From the NCBI GenBank assembly GCA_963678705.1, contig OY783208.1, forward strand, positions 16,551,782 through 16,615,781: 64,000 nucleotides of DNA, written 5' to 3'. Source of the DNA: Panorpa germanica (Eukaryota; Arthropoda; Insecta; Mecoptera; Panorpidae). Every line of letters begins with the position of its first letter. Within the stretch, counting starts at the first letter, position 1. Shown one piece after another: positions 18,902 through 29,919 of the stretch. Under the pieces are notes generated by a model that was not told where the DNA came from, made no database searches, and worked only from the letters and a program-made list of their open reading frames with translations. The position numbers were made by a program, and so were the translations under genes.

Positions 18902-20871
18902 ATATGATGGTTTATATGGCAACACTGGTTTTCTGGCTAGTAATAATTCAGATTACAACTAATAGTGGAAAATTATTTTTACAATCTTCTGAAGTTGGCT
19001 GCACAAGGATTTTTATCCTTCTTAAAATTAACAAAAGTAAAAGTTATTTTAGTAGCACATTATTGTTTAAAATTTGATGCTCCATCCTCCTATATTAAAA
19101 TGTTCCAGGTAGAAGTTTATATGCTTAGGTGATTCGTATGGTGAAATTTTGCATGTTTATTAATGTATTCAATGTTAATATATTTAGAACTTTAGGAATT
19201 CAAAAATTGAAAAAGAGGCGCTGAGAAAATTAACCGCTACAGAACTTTGAAGAAGTTCAAATTTTGAATTGTGTAATAATTTAATATCTAAATAATAAAA
19301 ATAAAATCAAAATTTCAAAAATTTATTAGGGGCACCGGGTTCGTTATTTCCGAGCGAAGAAATTGTGTTAGAAAGTTCAAATTTTATATACAGGCTAACT
19401 TTGGTACCTGATTTACAAATCGAAAAAGAAAATCACAGGTTTTAAAAAAAAGTTGATCAAATAACACAAATTTTGAAAATTAAACAAATATTATATTTTG
19501 TTGAAAAATTATTTTAATTTAAAACATGGAATTAAAATTAGATATTACAAATTATTTTGTTGAATTCAAATCCTACACACTAACAGGACGTCGCTTTGCG
19601 ACGGTGGCAAACTCTAGTCTATATGTATTGTTGATTTTTATTTTCGATCCCCTGACGACCTCCTATTATGTTGCCAGTTTTAATGGTGTCGAGAACTGCA
19701 CGATTACATTTTACACAGAATCCTGAGAAAACAGTCTCGCTTTATTCCTTTTATCATTTATTTATTTAATAAAGCACAATCCATTTTTTATTATTACATT
19801 TATAATATTTATTTTGTATTTAAAATAATATTCAAGATGGCGGCTTTACTATACTCTTTCTATGGAAAGCGTTATTTGAATATTACTCGTACATTAGTAA
19901 ATACATAAATTTATAATAAAAAGGGGAGAGAGAAGGAAGGAAAGAGAAAGAGATTTTTCTATTTTATTACACTATTTAAAACATCTTCCAGAATAATTAT
20001 TTTCTTAATTGTAATTTAACTTTTAATTGGTTTTTTTTGCTCACTGGGGTCAAAACTTTGCAACCAGGTTTTAAATTATTTCTGAACTCTATTAAAAAAT
20101 GTCCTACACTGTTAAAAATATTCTTAGTTTTAGTACAAATTTAATAGACACGGCACAGATTTAATAATTTCTTTAAGATGCTTTGTCTTCAATTTTTTTT
20201 TGAATTCCTTAAACACTTTTATTAAACGGACTGTACATGTTATGAAAATTAATAAACGGGGTCTGAACGTTTCCCAATGCCAAGCTCTAAAATATGCTTT
20301 AGGAATGTTCTAAAATTGATTAAGTTTTTTTAACAGTGTATTTATCATCTGGTTCTCAAAAATGTCACATCTGCCGACGCACGGATTGTCCACCAAAAAG
20401 TCATTTTACCTGAATGTTGCATTGTCGTCTGCAAAGAGAGTGGAGGGGAATTTGAACTCGATAGCTTACCGGGACATAAATTATAATATCGTTGCAAAGT
20501 TTTGTCCCCACCGAGAAACAACTTACTAGATGAGCCGCCCAGAAAACAACGCGGTTAAGTCCATTGTTTGATAATTTCTGCTTTTTGTAAATTTTAATGG
20601 AACAAATAAAATTCTTTTTAATTACCAAAAGTATCTCTTCTTCTTTTTGTACCTCTGGTTATGTTCCTCTATGTATGAGATGACATTTATTTTTTTGCTT
20701 CTTTTTGGACCTAAAAGCGTTGGCTTCTGAGTGACTTATATCCAATTCATTAGTGAGACATCTACGAATATTCGAGTTTTAAACGTTCCAGTTTCGTTTG
20801 TGACTTATCTGAGTACTGAACCTGGAATAGAGTACAATTTTATAACTGTTAAACTGTTAAATATATATATA
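18902..20871. other. Non-coding stretch with dispersed repeats
   Basis: AT-rich DNA with no gene I can support. The 66-aa ORF at 19526-19726 shows no recognisable motif. About 19310-19530 is a diverged copy of sequence found again at 60655-60840 (shared blocks: a gggggcac-ggg motif, then tgtgttagaaagtt and gaaaaattattttaa). It ends in an AT run at the start of the second LTR element. Confidence 0.6.
20107..20338. mobile_element. Small MITE with TA target sites
   Basis: CACTGTTAAAAA (20107-20118) is mirrored by TTTTTTAACAGTG ending at 20338, and TA flanks both ends (20105-20106, 20339-20340). Length is about 230 bp with no coding capacity. Terminal repeats plus a TA duplication suggest a Tc1/mariner-type non-autonomous element. 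Confidence 0.55.
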
Positions 20872-21498
20872 TGTAGGATCGTAAAAATACATCAAGCGTA
20901 CAAAGTAGGCGTAACTATAACACCCGAGCTAGAAAAGTCGTAAAATAGTGTGATTAATGAGGGTATATATTTTAAGTAGAAACCAAGTGACAAGTTAAAA
21001 GCAATTATAATGTGTGGAACTTTAAACCACTGATTGAATACATGAGGGGATGTGTTATTGAAATTAACCAGGCGTATTCTTAGAATTAAAATAACAAACC
21101 TTTTAAGCCAAGCTGAAAAAACTAATGTAGGACCGAGTATATATTAGCTAGAATTTAAGGTTGTTTAGGCATTCATTGTTTTGTATTTGTAAAGTAAACA
21201 CCAACGTTTATATTGTATCTTTATTGTATTATTATCATTATTATTATCATTATTATTATCATCGTTATTATTTTATTCAATAAATGTATTAAACCAATTA
21301 TGTGATTCTTTATCATCCTGACAAACTAACTAAGATATTACATAGTTGAATATTAATTGAATTGACATTTGCCCTAAATTAAATAAGAGTACCTTGATTC
21401 CACATCAGATTAGCGGATTGGTTATTGTTTTCCACATAAGAAGTTGGATAGTTCTCGTTTTCCACATCAGAAGTGCGATTGAGCTCTCGTTGTCCACA
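20872..21498 (+). repeat. 5' LTR of the second LTR element
   Basis: 627 bp. Contains a (TTATTATCA)-type microsatellite near 21230-21275 and AATAAA just after it (21280 region). Its last about 100 bp are tandem 30-32-bp units each beginning CCACA (21400, 21432, 21462, 21494). Confidence 0.82.
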
Positions 21499-21515
21499 TC
21501 AGAAGTGCGGATTAG
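21400..21515 (+). repeat. Tandem LTR-end/PBS-like units
   Basis: Four units start with CCACA at 21400, 21432, 21462 and 21494, each followed by TCAGA- or TAAGA-type sequence. The last unit spans the LTR/internal boundary, where TCAGAAGTGCGGATT resembles the tRNA-Leu primer site of the first element without its leading TGGTG. The U5 end therefore carries several copies of the priming-site region. Confidence 0.5.
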
Positions 21516-21801
21516 CAGCTCATAGCGAATTGAACTAAGTGCGCGAAGTGAATAATACAAAGAAGTGCGGATTAGTAACTCATAGCGAATTGAACTAAGT
21601 GCGGATTAGTTATCTACGAGTTATCCACAAGTGAATAATACAGAGAAGAATAATACAAGAGAGTTTTCTACAAACAGTGCTTTCAAGTGATAGTTCATTA
21701 GCGGAATAGTCGAGAATTTATAAGACGGACTTTATAATAGGACTAGCAAGTGAATTGTATCAGAAAAGTGTGTAAACTGTTTTACGAGGAGAAAATTGAA
21801 A

Positions 21802-23925
21802 ATGGCATATAACGTAAACATGAACGATACTACTGTGGAAGATAGTTTGTTAGCTGGACGCTCAGGTAACTCAACATCTAATGAAGATAGTTGGTTGGGA
21901 GTACAAGCAGAGCTGACGAGGCTTAGAACAGAACTATTGCAGTTGAGTATCGGGAATAGTACAATACAGGAACAGAGAATGAATCATCATGGGTTTATGC
22001 CGACACAGAACCTGGAATGCATACCTATGTTTAACCCAGCAACCACGGTATTGACGGCTACAGCTTGGGTGCGAAAATTGGAGGATATAGCAGACATTTA
22101 TGGCTGGAGTGATAAAGTGAAGCTTCATCAAGGTGTCAACAAGCTGCAGTGTGCCGCGAAAAACTGGTTTGATGCTAGTTTGAACGTAGTCAAGGATTGG
22201 ACGACGTTCAAATACGAATTAATCAGGAATTTTCCAGTGGAGTACGATGAATCTGACGTACACATGGAACTAATGAAGAGACAACGAGAAAAAAACGAAG
22301 CAATAGAAGATTATGTATACTCGGTGAAAGCGATCGCCAGTAAGAGTGATAATATCAGTGAAAAGGCCGTGATAAAATACATAATAGCCGGACTAAACAA
22401 CAAAGACTTGATAAGTGTGTTATCAATGTGCGACTTTAAAACAGTGCCCGATTTGTTGTTAAAAGTAAAACGGTATGATTCGACACTATTACAAGTGCAA
22501 GAAAGGAATAATTTTAGTGTACGTAAGGACAGAACAAAAGACTCAAACGCGATAAAATGTTTTAATTGTAATGAACTCGGACATAAGGAAAACGTGTGCC
22601 GAAAAAGTAACCAAGACAGTGAGAATAAAAGAGTCGAACCAAGTGAGAAAAACATTAAAAGTGAACTTAAAATAAAGTGTTTCAAATGTCACGAAGAGGG
22701 ACATATTTCGAGAAATTGTACCGCGAATAATACGAGTGATGCTTTGATAGTGAACACAAATAAAACAAGTGATATGACAAAAGACATGAGCATAGACAGT
22801 ATCAGTTTTAAATGTCTGATTGATACCGGAAGTGATCAGAATTTGATTAGAGCTGACGATTATATTAAATTAAGTAATAAAGCGGTTGTGCGTGAAAACA
22901 ATATTGTATTGACTGGAATCGGAGGATTTCAAATCAAAGTTTTAGGTGAATTTAGTGCTCAAGTGAAAGTAGACAATGAACAGTACTGTACTAACTTTTT
23001 AATAGTTCCATCAAGTACAACTAGGCATAGTATTGTAATCGGTAAACCTCTGCTAGACCAAGTAGAAACCATAATAAGTGTAGACGGTATTGCCATGCGA
23101 AAAAAGTACGAGAAAAGTGAACAGAATAAAATATTATGTGTAGTCGACGACGAAATCGTCATAGGTAATAACATTAGTCCAGGTGCCAGGGCTAAAGTTA
23201 AGGAACTACTTAAAACTTATGAACCAAAAGTAACAAGGGTTACTGAAGCAGCAGAAATATACATGACCGATGAGGTTCCTGTTTTTCAAAATTCGCGACG
23301 TATGGCTTACTGCGAACAAGAAGAAATTGAGAAACATGTAGAAACCTGGTTGAACGACGGCAAGGTCGAAGAGCAAGCATTAAACAAAACTTATCAGCGT
23401 AGCATAAATACTACACCGATCAAGTTGTTAACAGGTGCGACAATGAAAACAGATGAGGAGACGCATATCTCTCAGCTGTTAGAAAAAGGTAATCGAGAAG
23501 TGCGTGAGGACGACTTCCACGAGTTACGTGTTAACGCCCAGAAACAAATATTAAAAACACAGGAAGAGAATCCCAGGAATTTCAATAGAAATAGGAAACC
23601 AGCTAGGACAAACAAAGTCGGAGACATTGTAGCTGTAAAAAGAACTCAGTTTGGTACTGGATTGAAATTGCATAATAAATATTTAGGACCGTATCAAATT
23701 ACAGGAGTTGACCCAAATGAACGGTATAGGGTAAGACGTATCGGTGAAGGGGAAGGTTCTTCTAATACACTTTCAAAGGCCGATCACATGAAACCATGGG
23801 ACGTATTCTCAGACGACAGTGATTCTGAAACCGGAGATGTTATGGGTCAGGTGCCGAACAGCAAACAGATGACAGCAGTAACGTATCGTCTTTGGAGGCC
23901 AAAGCAAGGTCATATGGCCGTGTAG
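21802..23925 (+). CDS. Gag-protease-integrase-tail fusion protein of a deleted gypsy element
   Basis: 707 aa from ATG 21802; an upstream TTG in frame is ignored. Residues about 60-230 form a retrotransposon-gag domain (WVRKLEDIADIYGWSD, NWFDASL). Two CCHC zinc knuckles follow: C253-C256-H261-C266 and C293-C296-H301-C306. A retropepsin with DTG at 341-343 is next. After residue about 525 (WLNDGKVEEQ) the frame jumps directly into an integrase C-terminal region (NTTPIKLLTG, then LGPYQITGV, a GPY module). RT, RNase H and the catalytic integrase core are absent, yet the frame stays open for the whole length. It probably makes particles and nucleocapsid but cannot copy itself. Confidence 0.88.
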   Translation: MAYNVNMNDTTVEDSLLAGRSGNSTSNEDSWLGVQAELTRLRTELLQLSIGNSTIQEQRMNHHGFMPTQNLECIPMFNPATTVLTATAWVRKLEDIADIYGWSDKVKLHQGVNKLQCAAKNWFDASLNVVKDWTTFKYELIRNFPVEYDESDVHMELMKRQREKNEAIEDYVYSVKAIASKSDNISEKAVIKYIIAGLNNKDLISVLSMCDFKTVPDLLLKVKRYDSTLLQVQERNNFSVRKDRTKDSNAIKCFNCNELGHKENVCRKSNQDSENKRVEPSEKNIKSELKIKCFKCHEEGHISRNCTANNTSDALIVNTNKTSDMTKDMSIDSISFKCLIDTGSDQNLIRADDYIKLSNKAVVRENNIVLTGIGGFQIKVLGEFSAQVKVDNEQYCTNFLIVPSSTTRHSIVIGKPLLDQVETIISVDGIAMRKKYEKSEQNKILCVVDDEIVIGNNISPGARAKVKELLKTYEPKVTRVTEAAEIYMTDEVPVFQNSRRMAYCEQEEIEKHVETWLNDGKVEEQALNKTYQRSINTTPIKLLTGATMKTDEETHISQLLEKGNREVREDDFHELRVNAQKQILKTQEENPRNFNRNRKPARTNKVGDIVAVKRTQFGTGLKLHNKYLGPYQITGVDPNERYRVRRIGEGEGSSNTLSKADHMKPWDVFSDDSDSETGDVMGQVPNSKQMTAVTYRLWRPKQGHMAV

Positions 23926-24543
23926 GATCGTAAAAATACATCAAGCGTACAAAGTAGGCGTAACTATAACACCCGAGCTAGAAAAGTCGTAAAATAGTGT
24001 GATTAATGAGGGTATATATTTTAAGTAGAAACCAAGTGACAAGTTAAAAGCAATTATAATGTGTGGAACTTTAAACCACTGATTGAATACATGAGGGGAT
24101 GTGTTATTGAAATTAACCAGGCGTATTCTTAGAAATAAAATAACAAACCTTTTAAGCCAAGCTGAAAAAACTAATGTAGGACCGAGTATATATTAGCTAG
24201 AATTTAAGGTTGTTTAGGCATTCATTGTTTTGTATTTGTAAAGTAAACACCAACGTTTATATTGTATCTTTATTGTATTATTATCATTATTATTATCATT
24301 ATTATTATCATCGTTATTATTTTATTCAATAAATGTATTAAACCAATTATGTGATTCTTTATCATCCTGACAAACTAACTAAGATATTACATAGTTGAAT
24401 ATTAATTGAATTGACATTTGCCCTAAATTAAATAAGAGTACCTTGATTCCACATCAGATTAGCGGATTGGTTATTGTTTTCCACATAAGAAGTTGGATAG
24501 TTCTCGTTTTCCACATCAGAGGTGGCATTGTACTCTCGTTTTC

Positions 24544-24547
<4 letters not shown>
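23921..24547 (+). repeat. 3' LTR of the second LTR element
   Basis: Collinear with 20872-21498, with very few substitutions (for example gaattaaaat versus gaaataaaat) until the last 30 bp, which are more diverged. It overlaps the last codons of the ORF by a few bases and ends at the TA repeat. Confidence 0.82.
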
Positions 24548-24627
<80 letters not shown>

Positions 24628-24629
24628 TA
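24546..24629. repeat. (TA)n microsatellite
   Basis: About 80 bp of pure AT dinucleotide repeat. It lies between the LTR element and the 3' end of the minus-strand LINE. It may be the insertion target of the LTR element or the microsatellite-type tail of the LINE. Confidence 0.9.
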
Positions 24630-24639
24630 ATTGTGTGTG

Positions 24640-27590
24640 CCTTTCGGCTTTACAATCTACAGTATTATATTTCTAATACATTTCATTCCTATATACATTC
24701 AAACTTAAAACTAAACTTAAAATCTTCTAGACTTTTACTACTTCCAAAAGTGCTTTCTGCTTCTTCTTCTTTTGACCCTCTCTATTATTCTCCACCAGCT
24801 TATTTATTCTCCTGTTTTTCCTTTCCTTCTTACTATTTGAGCCATCCACCTCTTTCCTTCACTGCCTCCCTTTAATAGCTGGCCAATATTCCTTGCGCTT
24901 GCTACTTTTTCCTTGCACTCAAACTTAATGTGCTCCAGTGTTTCGTCCTCCGCTCCACACATTCTACACTTTCTTTTCTCACTCTTTTCCCAGTATCTGT
25001 TTCCTTTTTCCTCATTTCCCAATCTAAACCTTGCTGTTCTTCTTATGTGTTTTATGTCTTTTTCTATAAGGTACTGAGGCACATTATTTTCCCATAACCT
25101 CTTATATCTTTTATTGTATTTACTTTTTTCTATTTTTCCCATTCTCTCCTGCTGTTGTGTCTCCTTATCCCATTTCCTTAGCTTCTCTGCCACACTTGCG
25201 CCACCTTCTCTTCTCCTCTCTGCCTCCTCGATCGCCATTCCATTCCTTTCAAAGTACTCCTTTCTGTTTTTTGGACCTCCGTCCCCCCCATTCTTTATGT
25301 TATCCTCTCTTATTTTCTTTAAAATTTTGCTTTCCGCTCTGTTCAATTTCTCCTCCTATTTTACTGCTCTTTCCCCTGTTTTAATTCGTATCTTATCCCT
25401 TTTTATATCCTCCATCACCATGTATCCTGGCGTGCACCTGTCCAGCTCTAGTACCCATTTCATATATCTCACCTGTATTCTTTCCAACTTTTCTTGTTCC
25501 TTCCACCCCCAAACCTCTGCTCCATACAACATCATACTGGCTATCAGTCTATCAAATATCCATATTCTCTTTTGTATGTCGCCCCCAAATACCTTTTCCC
25601 TAGTCCCCATACCCGTCGCATTGCTTGCTCTGCCTTCTTTGCCACCTCCCTTATCTGCGCCTCTTCTCCATTATTCTTTTTAAAAGTGTAGCCCAGATAT
25701 TTAAATTCTTCTACTTCCTCAATGTCCTCTGTCTTGTATTTCCACCTTTTATGTCTCCTTTTTCCACCTTCTTTTTGAAATACCATAATTTTGTCTTTTC
25801 CACGTTTAACTCTAGTCCTTTCCTGTCTACATACCACCCTAGCCGGTGTGCCATCTCCTGCAGCTCTCCTTCCCTTTTTGCCAACAGGACTATATCGTCA
25901 GCGTATGCTAAAGTCCATATTTTGTAGTGCCTTCCTATTAGCACCCCCCCATCTTGTTCTCTTTCCATTACCCCCTCCAAGTCTGCTGTATATATCGCAA
26001 ATAAAATGGGGCTCAGAGGACAACATTGCCTCAACCCCTTGTCTGTCCAGAATTCTTCTGATTCTTCACCCCCAACTCTTATTCTCATTCTTGTTTCTTC
26101 GTAAATTTCTTCAATACATTCCATTATGTCCTCATATATTTTTTTCTTTCTCATGTACTTCCACAACTTCTGTCTGTCGACCATGTCAAACGCCGCTTTG
26201 AGGTCGATGAACATTGCATATATCTGTCCTCCTTTTTCCCTTAGCTCTTTTTCAACTAGATGGTTCAGTGCGTATATATTGTATAAAGTCCCTCGTCCCT
26301 TTCTAAAGCCTGCTTGTGTCTCGGGAAGTATTTCTTTTACTTTTACCTCTTCTTCCAGTCTTTCTCTCACAATCCCTGCATAAATCCTGTACCCTGTGTT
26401 CAGTAGTGTGATACCCCTGTAATTTTTGGCTTCATGTCTATTTCCCTTTTTATATATCGGCGTTATTACCCCTTCTCTCCAGCTGTCTGGCAGGTTTCCT
26501 CCTTTCCATATCTTGTTCATCGCTGTCAGTAATCCTTTCTCTATCCTTTCTTGCCCAGCTTTCCACGCCTTGTTCTTTAGTCCATCTCTACCTGGTGCTT
26601 TCTTTTCCTTGAGTTTTTGAATCTGTGTTTTTATTTCACCTAATTCTATTTCATTTACTCTCTCCTTCTCTTTTATCCCCTTCTTTGTTTTCTCGTTTCT
26701 TTTCTTTCCTCCTAGTACTCATATAAAGTGTTTCGTCCACTCTTCCATTTTTATTTCCTTGCTTGGCTCTTTCCTTCGCTTTTTCTCCCTATTTATGTAA
26801 TCCCATGCCTGCCTCTCAGTTGTTATCTCTCTAATATCTTTTTCTATTCCTATTATGAACTCATTCTTTTTATCTTTTATTATTTCGTTATACTTCCTTT
26901 GCTTCCTCTTGAAGTCTTCTTTACTTGATTCTCCTATCTTTCATCTCTTTAGTACCCTTTTTACCTCTTTTTTCCATTCTTTACATTCTTTATCCCACCA
27001 TTTGTTTTCTCCCGTTCTATCAGATATTCTCCACCTTTTACATTGGGTGGCTTCCTTCATCCTCTCTTCAATTTCCTCCATCTCCTCCGTTTCTCCTTCT
27101 TCCTCGTATCTCCGTTCCAATTCCTACATAAACTTCTTCCTTCCTTCCTCCGTCCAATCGCTGCCCTCTTTCCATTCGTTTCCCTTTCTTTCACCTCTCC
27201 TCGCCTTTAACTCCACCACCAGCGGTAGGTGATCCGAGTCCACCCTCTCTTCCACTTTCATTCTTTCTACCTTCTGTCCTCCTCCCAGCGTTGTCACCAC
27301 GTAGTCGATTACTGTATCCCCTCTGCTTCCCACATAGGTATATTCTCCTTCTTCATCTCCTTCTTTGTTCCCATTTAGTACTATCCATCCTTGTTCTTCT
27401 AGTATTTCCATTAGTTCTTTTCCCTCGGCGTTTATTGTTTTGTCTTTCGTTGTTCTTTTCTTTTTTCTATTCCCCCATATTTCGTCCACCTCTCCCAACT
27501 CCCCAACTCTCGCGTTGAAATCCCCTCCAATTAATAGGTTTTCCTGTTTCTCATCCTTAATTATTTCTTTTATTTCTTTCATTGTTTCTT
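24640..27590 (-). pseudogene. Decayed non-LTR retrotransposon (LINE) with endonuclease and RT
   Basis: On the minus strand, pieces of one ORF2 follow in order. An APE-type endonuclease C-terminal half lies at 27582-27124 (GGDFNARVGELG, DSDHLPLVVEL). Reverse transcriptase lies at about 26715-25711 (FIDLKAAFD, GLRQCCPLSPILFA, YADDIVLLA). Connection and thumb-like pieces are at 25837-25544 and 25610-25356. A C-terminal segment at 25346-24804 has a CxxC-x8-H-x4-C motif (CRMCGAEDETLEHIKFEC). Frame changes between the pieces and a stop near 26718 inactivate it, and the endonuclease start is missing (5' truncated). Clade is uncertain. The left breakpoint of the 3238-bp tandem duplication falls inside it at 27082. 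Confidence 0.85.
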
Positions 27591-27995
27591 TTATAGTACA
27601 ATTTTATATAAAACTGCATACTCAACTCAAACTTCGATTTTTCGAGATGTTTTACTAATGAACTGTATATAATCTTCAATGGTTTTAGGTAAGTTAATGA
27701 ATTTTGGGTTAAAGTCATGTACCCTATTGTTTAGGTTCTACATTTCCGCCATTTAAATTATTTAGTATTCTCCTGTTGGACACCCTGTACTGTTCATCAC
27801 AGACAAATTAATTAACAAATTAGTTTTACAAGTGTATTTATTATTTAATTAAAATTTCGGACTAATTAAATCCTATAATTAACCTCACCGTGTTCTCACT
27901 CTCTCTCTCTCCCTCTTTCTGTCTCGTGGTTCTGTTCATTTTATTTCCTTTCCTCTCTGTGTGTTTTTGTTTTGCGCGGCTTCATTTTACGCTGA

Positions 27996-28113
27996 TCATT
28001 TTTTTCTGATCAACATCCGCGCTGTTTTAAGGGCGCAGTACAAGCCAAAGTTGTAATACCAGAACATTGTCTGTTGACCCCACTCATTCGTACTGTACGG
28101 TGCATTCAAATCG
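27996..28113 (-). CDS. Last exon of fibrinogen-like domain gene (duplicate, left unit)
   Basis: Minus-strand exon with acceptor TTTACTTGCAG at 28114-28124. It encodes the end of a fibrinogen-related domain: SDLNAPYS, a W-containing middle (NEWGQQTMFWYY), then LKTARMLIRKK and stop. The pattern matches family ends of the form NLNG-Y...W...LK-T-MLIR. The phase (previous exon ends ..gcc ag) gives CFA-SDLNAP across the junction. The left unit lacks the upstream half of its sushi exon, so this copy is probably a duplicated 3' fragment. Confidence 0.6.
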
Positions 28114-28965
28114 CTGCAAGTAAAACACAACGTTAGAATAGTACCAACACAAAAACAGAGGGTGAACATAAATGGATCAGGGTTACCAACTGACAAAAAC
28201 TGAACATGAACTCTGCACTGAAAGATATTTTAGTCAATTCACTGAAAATCATAAATTACAAAAATCTAAATTCGCAACAAAGCGATGGGAGTTTCATTGT
28301 GTTGCTGCATATTTTTATTTCATGTAATAAAACTGTTTTTAATCATCCGATAAACAAAAAACGTAAATTTATGTATTATCTAAAGTATTACTTTTTACCT
28401 AAAGTTACGTTTTATTATTTACCGAAATTTTGTTACACTGTCATTAAATTATTGTAAAATACACATAAAATCTGTTACTAATATATTACTTAAATTGTAA
28501 CATTTTACAATCTTGCATAAAACGAAAATTTATGTCAAATTATTTTTTGACTAATGTATAGTGTAAAAAAGTTAACCCAAATATAGGACGTGTATTAGAA
28601 AGAGTAGGACAGCTATAGAAGTTAGTGTTGCGGCACAACTACCTTAATTAAAGCAAAAGTTCTAAAATATTTTACTAGTTTAAGTAAAACGTCTAATTTT
28701 CAGTTTAATAAATTTGTTGAAATTTGATAAAAGTTTGAATATTTAACGGATTCATTTTCCTGAACTGCCGCGGAGAAAATGTAACATGGAAACGAATAAT
28801 TGTTTGTTTTGTGACAGAACTCGCAGACCCAGAGTAGGAATAAGTAAACCCGTGGTCTGGAGATAATGTGTCTAGGCCCGGGCATCCGATGAGGTGGCAA
28901 TTCTTCACTCAAGAGGACCGTCACATCACGCGCCACGTGACGCAGACGCAGGTGGAGATAGTTAC

Positions 28966-29103
28966 CTGGCAAAACAACTATTGAACCACCAGGCTCCTTG
29001 CCGTTCGTCAGCACAGTTCCACAACACCATGTCCTGGTCCTGGTAGTGAATTTCATTCCGTTCAGGTTCCAGTAGCAGTCGCCTGGTTCGTTTATAGAGT
29101 CGC
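28966..29103 (-). pseudogene. Fibrinogen-domain exon with 1-nt frameshift (left unit)
   Basis: Minus-strand exon between acceptor TTGTTTCAG and donor GTAACT. It reads GDSI...NGMKFTT in one frame and DQDMVLWNCADERQGAWWFN in the next, both strong signatures of the fibrinogen C-terminal (FReD) fold. The exon is 138 bp, one base short of what its flanking phases (1 in, 2 out) need, so a single base is missing near 29037. This could be a pseudogene mutation or a sequencing error copied into both units. Confidence 0.6.
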
Positions 29104-29854
29104 CTGAAACAACAACAAGAACACTGCGGTACAAACAAACCAACAACTGGGCACACACACAATAACCATCCGTTGTTAACACGTTCACGACGGGACGGGG
29201 TGACAGAGGGGGGGGGGATTATTTTACACGCAATGGACAAAACATAAAACTTCCTGTTATTTTCAACGTCAAATAATTTAAATTTTTTACAAAACTAAAA
29301 CACAACGTGTTATGTACTCCGTGCTCCGTCCTCAATTACATTACTTAACAAATAATTTAACATTTAATAACACGTTCACGTCACAAAGTGTGTTATGTGT
29401 TAAGTTTATTTGTTATCAACTCCTAATACCCGGTGTTGCCCGGTTTGTCTAGTGATGAGAGGGGGACATAATTTTAAAACAATTGGGTTGTGAATTATTT
29501 TTTATTAGTTTCTTTAATTTTTTTAATTTTCCTACAGAAGTCTGTAGAATAATATGTAATCGATTCTATTTAACCTTGTTTATCACATTTATACTATCAT
29601 AAGTTTATTTGTTGCTCAAGACAGCTGAAAGTAGTACCTGAGGTTTTAGTATGCTATTTCATGTACACTCTGTTGTGTAAGAGTGAAGGAGGCATGAAAC
29701 TGACGAGACGTCATTGGATTAGTGGTTTTTTATAAATATTAATCCCTTAAACTAAAGCAATAAATTGAGTCACAGAATGTAATACATTAAGTAATTCATT
29801 TTACTTTTAAATAAATCTTAAATATATATTTTAACTGTGTTAAAAACTACTTAC

Positions 29855-29919
29855 TGTCCATTTCTGTCCGGCCAATGTCAAATCACAAAAGACCTCAAAC
29901 GGTTCACTCTATTGTGGGT
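29855..29919 (-). CDS. Possible first fibrinogen-domain exon (left unit)
   Basis: The minus strand encodes SEPFEVFCDLTLAGQKWT, which fits the start of fibrinogen-related domains (PF-VYCDM...GGGWT), followed by donor GTAAGT at 29854. The 5' boundary is uncertain, with an acceptor AATAG around 29920. At least one exon needed between this and 29103 was not found, so the domain may be incomplete. Confidence 0.4.

Larger units (their letters stand above)
20872..24547 (+). mobile_element. Non-autonomous gypsy-like LTR retrotransposon
   Basis: Two 627-bp LTRs (20872-21498 and 23921-24547), offset 3049 bp without visible indels, begin TGTAGGATCG and end TCCACA. One internal ORF encodes Gag, protease and the integrase tail only. 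Both outer flanks are TA repeats, consistent with insertion into a (TA)n tract. The element lacks RT, RNase H and the integrase core, so it would need enzymes supplied in trans. Confidence 0.85.

Noticed and set aside
24443..24875. ORFs reading through the (TA)n tract (YIYIYI repeats)
   Set aside because: Artefacts of the dinucleotide repeat.
25114..27300. Plus-strand Ser/Leu/Phe-rich ORFs over 24.8-27.6 kb
   Set aside because: Antisense shadows of the purine-rich minus-strand LINE.
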